Origin: Planomonospora sp. ID67723
Lineage (GTDB): Bacteria > Actinomycetota > Actinomycetes > Streptosporangiales > Streptosporangiaceae
Length of the DNA stretch: 64,000 bases
Assembly: GCF_015711605.1 (NCBI RefSeq)
Contig: NZ_JABTEZ010000006.1
Span: forward strand, 124,001 to 188,000
Direction: 5' to 3'
Shown here: positions 16,275 through 23,346 of the stretch, in pieces
How the letters are laid out: each line of letters begins with the position of its first letter
Numbering within the stretch: position 1 is the first letter of the stretch
Position numbers and translations under genes: made by a program
The notes under the pieces: model-generated
The model's input: only the letters and a program-made list of their open reading frames with translations
What the model was told of the DNA's origin: nothing
Databases searched by the model: none

Positions 16275-17141
16275 GTGACGACGAGCCGGCGCGGTCGCGG
16301 CCATCGGTCCCCTCTGACGGCGGCCCTGGGACTGGCGCGGGCCTGCCATGCCGGGCCGACGGCGGCGGTCACCGTCCTGACCGCCGCGCTGGCCACGGCG
16401 AGCGGGCGGGACGCGGCCGGGTGCGCCGCGGTGGCCGCCGCCGTACTCGCCGGGCAGCTCTCCATCGGCTGGTGCAACGACGCGGTGGACGCCGGACGGG
16501 ACCGCGCGGCCGGACGGGCGGACAAGCCGATCGTCGGCGGCGCGGTGGGCGGCCGGACGGTGTGGGCCGCCGCGATCGTCGCCCTGGCGCTCTGCGTGCC
16601 GCTCTCCCTCGCCTCCGGCCCGGCGGCCGGGGCCGTGCATCTCGCCGGCGTCGGTGCCGCCTGGGCCTACGATCTCGGCCTGAAGGCCACCGTGTTGTCC
16701 TGGGTCCCCTACGCCGTGGGGTTCGGCTCGCTACCGGCGTTCGTCGCGCTCGGCCTGCCGGAGAGGCCGTGGCCGGCCTGGTGGGCGGTGCTGGCGGCGG
16801 CGCTGCTCGGCTGCGGGGCCCACCTGGCCAACGTGTTGCCCGACATCTCCGACGACCTCGCCACCGGGGTCCGCGGCTGGCCGCAGCGGCTCGGCCCCGC
16901 GCGGGTCCGCGCGCTGATCCCGCTCCCGCTGCTCGCGGCGACCGGTCTGCTCGTCCTGGCCCCGGACGGCTCGCCCGGCGCGGCGGGCTGGGCCGCCCTC
17001 GCGGCGGCCTGCGCGTTCGCGGCCGCGGGCCCGCTGCTGGGAGGGCGGTCACCCCGGGCCCCGTTCGCGGCGGCCATCGCCGTGGCCGCCGTCGACGTCC
17101 TCCTCCTGCTCGCACAGGGCACCGGGATCACCGCGCCCTGA
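16275..17141 (+). CDS. UbiA-family prenyltransferase
   Basis: This 288-residue, eight-to-nine-segment membrane protein has both Asp-rich motifs of the UbiA superfamily: NDAVDAGRDRAAGRADKP (about 75-92) and NVLPDISDDLATG (about 185-197). Such enzymes transfer prenyl groups to aromatic or sugar acceptors. It is divergent from the type III PKS operon, 89 bp away, and could prenylate its phenolic product. Alternatively it could serve an unrelated pathway. The start is GTG at 16275. Confidence 0.82.
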   Translation: MTTSRRGRGHRSPLTAALGLARACHAGPTAAVTVLTAALATASGRDAAGCAAVAAAVLAGQLSIGWCNDAVDAGRDRAAGRADKPIVGGAVGGRTVWAAAIVALALCVPLSLASGPAAGAVHLAGVGAAWAYDLGLKATVLSWVPYAVGFGSLPAFVALGLPERPWPAWWAVLAAALLGCGAHLANVLPDISDDLATGVRGWPQRLGPARVRALIPLPLLAATGLLVLAPDGSPGAAGWAALAAACAFAAAGPLLGGRSPRAPFAAAIAVAAVDVLLLLAQGTGITAP

Positions 17142-17330
17142 TCCTGCCGGGCTCCGGTGCACCACCGGCCGCGTCGACCCACTGCCTCAGCAGGCGAAGG
17201 CGCTCTGCGTTGTCCTCGGTGAGAATTCCCGCCGCGGCCCGAACCGCGACCGGGACGCCGTACACCAGGAGACGCCGTACACCAGGAACGGTACGGACAC
17301 CGCGTCGGCGAGCAGCAGGTCCGGCGGCGG
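17128..17330 (-). pseudogene. frameshifted coding relic interrupted by a 17-bp tandem duplication
   Basis: Minus-strand reading gives PPDLLLADAVSVPFLVYGV from about 17330 down to the duplication, and then, in a different frame after it, VPVAVRAAAGILTEDNAERL continuing LRLLRQWVDAAGGAPEP to a stop at 17128. Removing one copy of the 17-bp duplication (17254-17270/17271-17287) joins both into one plausible protein. The family is not recognised. The start lies somewhere above 17330 and is unclear. The end overlaps the UbiA gene by 14 bases, convergently. Confidence 0.5.
17254..17287. repeat. perfect 17-bp tandem duplication
   Basis: GACGCCGTACACCAGGA occurs twice in direct succession (17254-17270 and 17271-17287). 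Because 17 is not a multiple of three, it shifts the frame of the relic on the minus strand. Confidence 0.95.
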
Positions 17331-17492
17331 GCGTGCAGACGTGCTCCGGCGGGGCCGTACAGGAAGATTTAAGGACGTTTTGGCTGTTCACGGCCATTGT
17401 GAGTGGTTAATTCAGTTGCGTGGGCAGTGTGTCTCTGGCGTTATTGACCTCGTCCGCGACCGACTGACGTGCCGGAGGGAGGCGACGTGAGG

Positions 17493-18680
17493 ATGACGTA
17501 CAACGAGGTGACAGGTGGCCGGGCGCCAATCCGCATGTGGGCCGAGCCGGCCGAAGTCGAGCCCGACGTGATGCGGCAGTTGCGCAACGTCTCCGACCTG
17601 CCGTGGGTGCACGGCGTCGCGGTGATGCCGGACGTGCACCACGGCAAGGGTGCCACGGTCGGCTCGGTCATCGCCATGCGCGACGCGGTCTCGCCCGCGG
17701 CGGTGGGCGTGGACATCGGCTGCGGCATGACCGCGGTGAAGACCTCCTACACGGCCGACAGCCTGCCCGACAACCTGGGATACCTGCGCTCGAAGCTGGA
17801 GCGGGCGGTCCCGGTCGGATTCGGGCACCACAAGCGGCCGGTCGACCCGACCACGCTGCAGGAGCTCAAGGGCGCGGGCTGGGCGGAGTTCTGGAAGGGC
17901 TTCGACGAGCTGGCCCCGTCCGTGCGGGGCCGGCGGGAGAAGGCCGAAGTGCAGATGGGCACCCTCGGGGGAGGCAACCACTTCCTGGAGGTCTGCGCCG
18001 ACGATGAGGGCGTGGTCTGGGTCGTGCTGCACTCCGGTTCGCGCAACATCGGCAAGGAACTGGCCGACCATCACATCGAGGTGGCACGAGGGCTGCCGCA
18101 CAACCAGGATCTGCCGGACCGGGATCTCGCGGTGTTCGTCGGGGGCACATCGCAGATGGAGGCGTACCGGCGGGACCTGTTCTGGGCGCAGGACTACGCG
18201 CGCCGCAACAGGGCGGTCATGATGGCCCTGGTCTGCGACGTGCTCCGCCGCCACCTGCCGGGCATCACCTTCGAGCAGCCGATCTCCTGCCACCACAACT
18301 ACGTGGCCGAGGAGCGGTACGACGACGTGGATGTGCTCGTCACCCGCAAGGGCGCGATCCGCGCGGGATCCGGCGAGTTCGGCATCATCCCCGGCTCGAT
18401 GGCGACCGGCACCTACATCGTGAAGGGCCGGGGGAACGCCGCGGCGTTCAACTCGGCCTCACATGGTGCCGGTCGCCGGATGAGCCGGAACAAAGCCAAG
18501 AAGACGTTCACCCTGGCGGACTTCAAGGCCCAGACCGAGGGCGTCGAGTGCCGCAAGGACACCGGGGTGATCGACGAGATCCCCGGGGCGTACAAGGACA
18601 TCGAGTCGGTCATGGCCGCCCAGACCGACCTGGTCGAGGTCGTCGCCCACCTGCGCCAGCTCATCTGCATCAAGGGCTGA
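17493..18680 (+). CDS. rtcB: RtcB-family RNA ligase
   Basis: The 395-residue protein matches RtcB, the 3'-phosphate RNA ligase that uses GTP and Mn2+ through a covalent guanylyl-histidine. Metal-site and catalytic regions are clear: VAVMPDVHHGKGATVG, VGVDIGCGM, MGTLGGGNHFLE, LHSGSRNIGK, SCHHNYVAEE, GSMATGTYIVKG and the nucleophile His in FNSASHGAGRRMSR. No RtcA or archease gene is adjacent. GGAGGGAGG lies at 17474-17482, serving either GTG 17487 or ATG 17493. Likely role: RNA repair or tRNA splicing-type ligation. Confidence 0.93.
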   Translation: MTYNEVTGGRAPIRMWAEPAEVEPDVMRQLRNVSDLPWVHGVAVMPDVHHGKGATVGSVIAMRDAVSPAAVGVDIGCGMTAVKTSYTADSLPDNLGYLRSKLERAVPVGFGHHKRPVDPTTLQELKGAGWAEFWKGFDELAPSVRGRREKAEVQMGTLGGGNHFLEVCADDEGVVWVVLHSGSRNIGKELADHHIEVARGLPHNQDLPDRDLAVFVGGTSQMEAYRRDLFWAQDYARRNRAVMMALVCDVLRRHLPGITFEQPISCHHNYVAEERYDDVDVLVTRKGAIRAGSGEFGIIPGSMATGTYIVKGRGNAAAFNSASHGAGRRMSRNKAKKTFTLADFKAQTEGVECRKDTGVIDEIPGAYKDIESVMAAQTDLVEVVAHLRQLICIKG

Positions 18681-18927
18681 CAAGGTCTGAGAACCTGCGC
18701 CGCAGCGGTGGAACCCCCGCTGACCTGCGGTGCGGGCTCTCGGCGTCTTTCATCGCTTCGTATGTGATCGCGACGAGATCGGCGGGCTGGCCGACGAGTA
18801 CCACCGAGCCGCATGGACATTCCGGAGAAATCCCAGATCAAGCCCTATGTGATGAGTTGTGAAGCAGTGCCTGGTCGCTGTGTCCTCGGCGCATGGGCGC
18901 TTGCGGGTACGGCATCGGGGAGGACGG

Positions 18928-19500
18928 TCAGTCGAAGTCGACGCACCTGGCGTACCAGTCGCCGGTCAGATGTGTGATCTGAGATGCTCCGAGCTCCTGC
19001 ACGCGCCCGGCAGGGACGTGAACGAATCCGCACTGCTCCAGCATCCCGCCGGAGCCCGCCGTACCGAGCTCTGTGACCCCATTCCAGCGTCGGACCTGGT
19101 CGATCGTGAATGCTCCGGCTTGTTCCTCGTGGAAGATCCAGCGTTGCCGTTCCGGCAGAGAGGCCGCGTACCTCGTCAGAGCGGGTTCGGACATCGCGAA
19201 GGCGACGTGCAGCGGAATTCCTGAACCGGCAATGGCGAAGACCAGTCCGCCGGCAAGCGGCAGAAGGCAGAGCCGCCGGTCACGTCCGTGGGGACGAACC
19301 GCGAGGAGCGCCACCCACGCGCAGAAGGACAGCAGCCATGCGGGGACGGCCGCGATGATCAGCGGGGTGTTGCCGCCGGGGGTCGCCGCAGCGAGCACCG
19401 TCAGCACCGACGCGGCGAGCACCGGCCCGATGAGCACCAACCGCCACCAGCTACGCCGCGGCGACGTGCGGGGGGAATCGACGACCAGGGAAGCAGCCAT
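18928..19500 (-). CDS. membrane protein of unknown function
   Basis: From ATG 19500 the product is 190 residues, opening MAASLVVDSPRTSPRRSWW. Three hydrophobic segments follow (about 20-43, 48-70, 80-105), then a C-terminal domain containing WIFHEEQAGAFTIDQVRRWN and ending DWYARCVDFD. The family is not recognised. Upstream, three tandem 24-bp units each carry an AAGG and an in-frame ATG, so translation could also begin 24, 48 or more bases upstream, adding KACVRFSM blocks. No operon partner is apparent. Confidence 0.55.
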   Translation of the reverse strand: MAASLVVDSPRTSPRRSWWRLVLIGPVLAASVLTVLAAATPGGNTPLIIAAVPAWLLSFCAWVALLAVRPHGRDRRLCLLPLAGGLVFAIAGSGIPLHVAFAMSEPALTRYAASLPERQRWIFHEEQAGAFTIDQVRRWNGVTELGTAGSGGMLEQCGFVHVPAGRVQELGASQITHLTGDWYARCVDFD

Positions 19501-19569
19501 GCTGAACCTTACGCAGGCCTTCATGCTGAACCTTACGCAGGCCTTCATGCTGAACCTTACGCAGGCCTT
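19498..19569 (-). repeat. three perfect 24-bp tandem repeats over a start codon
   Basis: Units 19498-19521, 19522-19545 and 19546-19569 are identical. Read on the minus strand, each contains GTAAGGTTCAGCATG: a Shine-Dalgarno-like AAGG, a seven-base spacer and an ATG, all in frame with the membrane protein. Confidence 0.95.
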
Positions 19570-19890
19570 GATGATGAGGTGGTCCTCCCTCGGCTCGCCT
19601 GGTCCGGTTCCAGGCAGGCCGGTGGCTTCGCGATGTGGTCCACCTTTTCGGGCCGTGACGGCGGGGGAACGCCTCGGTCTGGATCGGTGACACTGATTCC
19701 GCACAGTGATGTTGCGTCTCGGGCGTGTATCGAGAGTGCGCAAAGGCGGGCGACCGGCTCGGCGCCGCCGACCATGCCGAGGACCTCTTCACGCCGCTGT
19801 GAGGGGACCTCTTTACCGCGCCGTGACGGGGGTGGAGTTCACTCGCGGCTGTGCCCTTGTCTACGTTGGAGATGAGACGGGGGAAATGTC
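19570..19890. other. intergenic stretch with a 24-bp imperfect tandem repeat
   Basis: No convincing gene is present. At about 19780-19827 two adjacent 24-bp units share GACCTCTT and GTGA; each would encode a DLFT-type peptide end plus a stop. The stretch carries promoters for the flanking genes in both directions. Confidence 0.4.
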
Positions 19891-20262
19891 ATGCATGTCA
19901 TGGTGAACGCCGAGACAGGGCGCGATGACCAGCTCAGGGATCTGTACGCGTGGCTGCAAGAGGAGACGGACCTGCGCGGACGCGTGGTGATGGAGGAGCG
20001 GCCCCCCGATCCCGGGACGCCGGGACCGGTCACCGGGGCGCTGCAGGTCCTGCTGGAATCGGGAGGCGCGCTCGCCTCGACGTCCGCGGTGGTGGTCGCC
20101 TGGCTGCGCACCCGGACCGGAGAGGTGAGTGTCAGGATCGTCGACGGTGACAAGGAGATCGAGGTCACCGCAGGCGGGCTGAGGGACCTCGACCACGCCC
20201 GGGTCGACGAGATCACCGAGCGGGTCGTCCGGACGTTCCAGAGGGTCGACAGCCGGGGGTGA
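19891..20262 (+). CDS. effector-associated constant component EACC1 protein
   Basis: The 123-residue product matches the EACC1 family: a short beta start, then LRDLYAWLQEETDLRGRVVM, a PPDPGTPG turn, GALQVLLESGGALASTSAVV and VVAWLRTRTGEVSVRIV with a final helical segment. In actinobacteria EACC1 proteins are constant partners of variable effectors (caspase-like, trypsin-like, STAND NTPases) in predicted conflict systems. Here no effector gene follows: the next 332 bp lack a recognisable gene and then a convergent hydrolase begins. It may be an orphan component or the remnant of a lost cassette. A GGGGGAA Shine-Dalgarno precedes the ATG. Confidence 0.75.
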   Translation: MHVMVNAETGRDDQLRDLYAWLQEETDLRGRVVMEERPPDPGTPGPVTGALQVLLESGGALASTSAVVVAWLRTRTGEVSVRIVDGDKEIEVTAGGLRDLDHARVDEITERVVRTFQRVDSRG

Positions 20263-20594
20263 CCCGTGGCCGGGGCTGGGGTCGGGCCGTTCGGGCGGAC
20301 GGCGACTGAGTGGTCCGCTGGGCCGGCGTTCTTGAGCCGGTTCCGGTCAGGACGGGCGCGACGGGAGAAGACAGGGCGGGCTGCGCGGCCTTCTCCGCGG
20401 TGGTGTCGCTGCCGGTTCTCACGCTCGCGGACCGGGTCGTCGTGACATCCGTCATCCGTGGCATTCCAGCGCGAGCAGTACGAACGAGGGGGGCATCGCG
20501 GAGTCCGGAGGGGTGAAGAGGGTCTCCGACAGCTTCCACACATGCCGGAGAAGTGGATCGGGCGTGCGCTGCCGGGGGCTGTTTCAGAAGTGGA
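20263..20594. other. gap after EACC1 where an effector gene would be expected
   Basis: Short plus-strand open frames exist (for example a stretch encoding SAVVSLPVLTLADRVVVTSV), but none shows a recognisable effector domain. It may be degenerate sequence. Confidence 0.35.
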
Positions 20595-21290
20595 TCAACG
20601 ACTGGCGGCGAGTTCGATGAGGTGCTGGGCGGTGCCGGCGGGGTCGACGATCTGGTGAAGGTGCGCACCGGGCAGGTGTGCCACACGCCAGCCGCGTTCA
20701 CGTGCCTCGGCGGCAAGGTCGTCGTACGGGGGGCCGAACAGCAGGTAGGAGCAGGGATGGTCGTCCCAGCCGTCGGGGACCGGGATGCGTTGCTCGTAGT
20801 AGGACAGCGGCAGCATGGGCTGTTCCCCGACGACCGTCCGCCGCATCTCCGGATCGGAGAACATGGGCGCGACGTCCGCTTCGTCCCACCAGTCGGTCCA
20901 GCGGGGCAACACGCCGTTCACGGCCATCGGGCGGAGGAACTCCAGCATCGCAGGTGAGGCGACAGGGGTAGGCCCGGTCCGTGCCGGCAGTGCGGCGTCG
21001 ACGAAGATCGAGCCGGTCACCGGATGGTCGAGGGCTGAGCGGATCGCCGGGAGGAACAAACCCGCATTACTGTGCGCCACCAGTATGACGGGGCTGGTGA
21101 CCGGAAGCCGTTCGAGGTCGTTGCGGATGGCGCTGACGACCCGGGGCCAGAACGGCGGATCACCGGCACCTACGTGCAGCAGCGACGGCACACGCACGTG
21201 ATGTCCAGCCGCGGTCAGCTGTTCGGCGGCAGGATGCCAGGTCGAAGGGCCGACGGACGGGCTGTGCACGAGGATGAAGATCGGCTGCAT
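20595..21290 (-). CDS. alpha/beta-hydrolase
   Basis: From ATG 21290 the 231-residue product opens QPIFILVHSPSVGPSTWHP, an alpha/beta-hydrolase beta-strand and oxyanion region. The nucleophile elbow is VAHSNAG, an A-x-S-x-A variant of GxSxG. An acid-loop region FGPPYDDLA and a terminal GAHLHQIVDP with the catalytic His complete the triad. The length is normal for small esterase-like members. The substrate is unknown. An upstream in-frame extension to 21626 is rejected because it reads through a truncated HAD gene. Confidence 0.75.
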   Translation of the reverse strand: MQPIFILVHSPSVGPSTWHPAAEQLTAAGHHVRVPSLLHVGAGDPPFWPRVVSAIRNDLERLPVTSPVILVAHSNAGLFLPAIRSALDHPVTGSIFVDAALPARTGPTPVASPAMLEFLRPMAVNGVLPRWTDWWDEADVAPMFSDPEMRRTVVGEQPMLPLSYYEQRIPVPDGWDDHPCSYLLFGPPYDDLAAEARERGWRVAHLPGAHLHQIVDPAGTAQHLIELAASR

Positions 21291-21349
21291 GCGAGCATTC
21301 TGCCGCCACGGCACCGGAGCCGCCACAGCCTCAGCGGACGGTGAACGCT

Positions 21350-21568
21350 TCACCGCGAACGCTCGGTATTCGCCTCTTCTTCCCAGGTCGTCGCCCAGAC
21401 GAGTTCGCACGGCAGCGCCGCCAGCCGACGCCCCACCTCGGAGGTGAGCCGCGCCAAGCGCGAATCCGGTGCGGTACCCCGCGGTGGGTGTTGCGGGTCC
21501 TCGCCGAACGGGAGAAGCGGTCCGTCGACGTCGAGGAAGAGCAGCGGGCGTTCGGCATGGACGGTCAT
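21350..21568 (-). pseudogene. truncated HAD-domain gene (Swiss Army Knife RNA-repair HAD type)
   Basis: The 72 residues start TVHAERPLLFLDVDGPLLPF and run through LPCELVWATTWEEEAN, which matches the N-terminal half of small actinobacterial HAD proteins named after the Swiss Army Knife RNA-repair architecture. The nucleophile Asp motif DVDGPL is present. The reading then ends at TERSR followed by a stop, so the second half with the remaining HAD motifs is missing. Full members are roughly 150-170 residues. The start overlaps the stop of the upstream fragment (ATGA). Confidence 0.65.
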
Positions 21569-21753
21569 GCCGCGCCGATCCCGTCACGTTCGACGGGTGC
21601 GCCGCGTTCGAAGCGGGCTCCGGCACGCACGACAGCGACCATGCGGGGCGCGTTGACCAAGCGCCGGCGTTGCCGGGCGGATTCGATGGGCTCGAACGTC
21701 ATCGTCAGGGCTGCCACGCGGGAACCGGAACCGCGGGTGACCTCGGTACGCAC
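21565..21753 (-). CDS. unrecognised short protein or 3' fragment upstream of the HAD relic
   Basis: The frame VRTEVTRGSGSRVAALTMTF continuing to RAGARFERGAPVERDGIGAA looks coding and ends four bases into the HAD start, as in coupled genes. It remains open upstream (LRLEPFGGG precedes the GTG at 21753), so the real start may be further up or lost. I do not recognise the family. It may be the 3' remnant of a larger gene. Confidence 0.35.
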   Translation of the reverse strand: MRTEVTRGSGSRVAALTMTFEPIESARQRRRLVNAPRMVAVVRAGARFERGAPVERDGIGAA

Positions 21754-22395
21754 GCCGCCGCCGAACGGTTCGAGGCGCAGCCCTCGCGCATCGGCGGCAC
21801 CTCCTGACGGCTCGCGTTCAGGCCCTGCCGGTGTGCGCGCTGTCGCGGCCGTCGGCCCGTCGTGTGCTCTCGCGGACTCGCCACGTGACGAGGTGTGGCG
21901 GCGGCCCTGTGAGGACCTGCGGTGAGAGTCCGCGTTTCACTCGCCATGCCCTCGCAGCCTCCGGGGAGCGCCCGGACGGACGATGCCCGAGTCTTGCCAC
22001 AATACCCTTTTGTCCTGATTTATAGGGTTATCTAGATCCAGAAGATTCGCCCAATTCGGGAGACATCAGTGTGGACTTACGGAAGGATGCATTCCGGCAG
22101 AGTCTGGATTGTCGGGCCTTTCCGAAAGTTACTGAAAGCACTATGATCTTTTGCGGCAACTTTCTCGCGGAATGCCGAGTGAGGCACTCCTTCGCTCGGT
22201 GCTCCCCCTGTCTCACCCATCAGCCGGACCTCTCCGGAGGGGCCGGAGCCGAACACCCCCCGTCCACGCCCCACTCGGCACCTCGGCCACCGCACACCGC
22301 GGACGTGATCTTCTCTCGGGTCCCGGCGGGGCGGCCGGCGTCTCAGGTCCGAAAGGGTGCCAGAGCGCTGGCGACGGAAGAAAGGCGCTGAAGTC
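21754..22395. other. long intergenic region upstream of the glycan operon
   Basis: About 640 bp without a supported gene. The middle (about 22000-22170) is markedly A+T-richer. It contains TATGAT at 22142-22147, GGCAAC at 22155-22160, and an inverted pair GCATTCCG (22089-22096) and CGGAATGC (22168-22175) enclosing both. This is the probable promoter of the operon beginning at 22396, with a long leader. Confidence 0.45.
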
Positions 22396-23139
22396 ATGGC
22401 AGTAAAGAGGGGGACTCCTTCCCTCGGCCTCCTCCGCGGCGGCGCTTCGGACACCGGATCTCCGCGGCATCCTCAGGGCGCCGTCCTGAGGTCGGAGCGG
22501 ACATGGGCGCGGCACCTGTGGTGGGTCGCCCTGGTCGCCGGCAGTGCCGGAGCCGCGTTCACGTGGCTGGCCACACCGCACGGCCGGGAGATAGAAGCGG
22601 TATGGGAACTCGGAGTCAAGCTGGCCGCGTTCGCCTGCCTGTGTGCGGCGATCGCGTTCTTTCCCTGGTCGGCGCCGCGCCTCCACTGGCTGTTGTACGT
22701 CCCCTTCGTGTTCTTCACCGGATACGTCATCCCTCGGATCAGCTACTTCTACTACGGGGATGTGGCGCGCGCCCAGGGCGACAGCTTTTACACGCATGTC
22801 TACCTGCTCCTCTATCCCGGGATCGTGCTCACCGTCGCGGCCGCCTACCGGCTGGGGGGCGGAAGTCCGGGTGCCTGCCTGAAGATCGCGGTGAACGGCA
22901 TCGTCATCGTGTTCTCCGGTTTCCTCGACCTGATGTGGTTCCTCGTCAACCCGGTAGAGCTGCCCCGGGTCATCGACGCGCCGCACATTTCGATCTTCAC
23001 GGGCGGGCCGATCTCCTATGGGGCGACCGTTCTGTTCACCCTGGCCCACGTCCCCGCCATCGTTCTTGTGGGAGCGCTCCCAGTAGACCGCTGGATCGAT
23101 CGCCTGCTCGGCCTCGCACCGGCAGGCGGTTCCACATGA
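22396..23139 (+). CDS. six-segment membrane protein, first gene of glycan operon
   Basis: The 247-residue protein starts at ATG 22396 (AAAGG upstream). It has about six membrane segments: 35-57, 68-90, 98-122, 133-152, 160-183 and 205-230. Conserved-looking polar text includes YVIPRISYFYYGDVARAQGD in a loop. The family is not recognised. Its 3' end, encoding GALPVDRWIDRLLGLAPAGG, forms the first unit of a 95-bp tandem repeat that includes a LacI-type palindrome. It may take part in synthesis or export of the lipid-linked product of the operon. Confidence 0.65.
   Translation: MAVKRGTPSLGLLRGGASDTGSPRHPQGAVLRSERTWARHLWWVALVAGSAGAAFTWLATPHGREIEAVWELGVKLAAFACLCAAIAFFPWSAPRLHWLLYVPFVFFTGYVIPRISYFYYGDVARAQGDSFYTHVYLLLYPGIVLTVAAAYRLGGGSPGACLKIAVNGIVIVFSGFLDLMWFLVNPVELPRVIDAPHISIFTGGPISYGATVLFTLAHVPAIVLVGALPVDRWIDRLLGLAPAGGST
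23069..23082. promoter_or_regulatory. LacI/CebR-type operator-like palindrome 1
   Basis: TGGGAGCGCTCCCA is a perfect 14-bp palindrome identical to the CebR box described in Streptomyces. This copy lies inside the membrane-protein coding sequence. Confidence 0.6.
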
Positions 23140-23163
23140 CCGGCGGCTCCGTCATGACCATTT

Positions 23164-23177
23164 TGGGAGCGCTCCCA
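23164..23177. promoter_or_regulatory. LacI/CebR-type operator-like palindrome 2
   Basis: An identical TGGGAGCGCTCCCA, 95 bp after the first, lies between the membrane-protein gene and the GT2 gene. Confidence 0.6.
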
Positions 23178-23258
23178 GTGGGCTGTCGGGCCGACTCCCT
23201 GCCCGGCGTCGCACCGGCAGGCGGTTCCACATGACCGGCGGCTCCGCCGTGACGCTTG

Positions 23259-23272
23259 TGGGAGCGCTCCCA
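23259..23272. promoter_or_regulatory. LacI/CebR-type operator-like palindrome 3
   Basis: An identical TGGGAGCGCTCCCA, 95 bp after the second and 75 bp before the preferred GT2 start. It is well placed to control the downstream genes. Confidence 0.6.
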
Positions 23273-23346
23273 ATCAATCGCCGGATCGATTCCCTGCTCG
23301 GCGCCGCATCGGACGGCGGCCCGGAATGACCACGAAGGGCGAGCAC

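Larger units (their letters stand above)
23069..23328 (+). repeat. 95-bp imperfect tandem repeat, 2.7 copies, each with a palindrome
   Basis: Units begin at 23069, 23164 and 23259, exactly 95 bp apart. Each begins TGGGAGCGCTCCCA and contains a copy of the 3' coding end of the membrane-protein gene. Translated in the local frame the copies end GLAPAGGST, GVAPAGGST and GAASDGGPE, each followed by TGA. The third copy is truncated and its TGA overlaps a possible ATG of the GT2 gene. Confidence 0.92.

Noticed and set aside
18859-19224. Plus-strand open frame of 121 codons antisense to the membrane protein
   Set aside because: No Shine-Dalgarno, no family resemblance, and the minus-strand frame encodes a protein with clear membrane segments.
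20595-21626. Extended 343-residue version of the alpha/beta-hydrolase
   Set aside because: The extra N-terminus is Arg/Pro-rich, out of character for the family, and overlaps the HAD relic in another frame. The core begins at ATG 21290.
23069-23328. Possible CRISPR array because of regularly spaced palindromic units
   Set aside because: Only three units, with the 'spacer' also largely repeated and protein-coding. No cas genes are present. It is a tandem duplication of a gene end.
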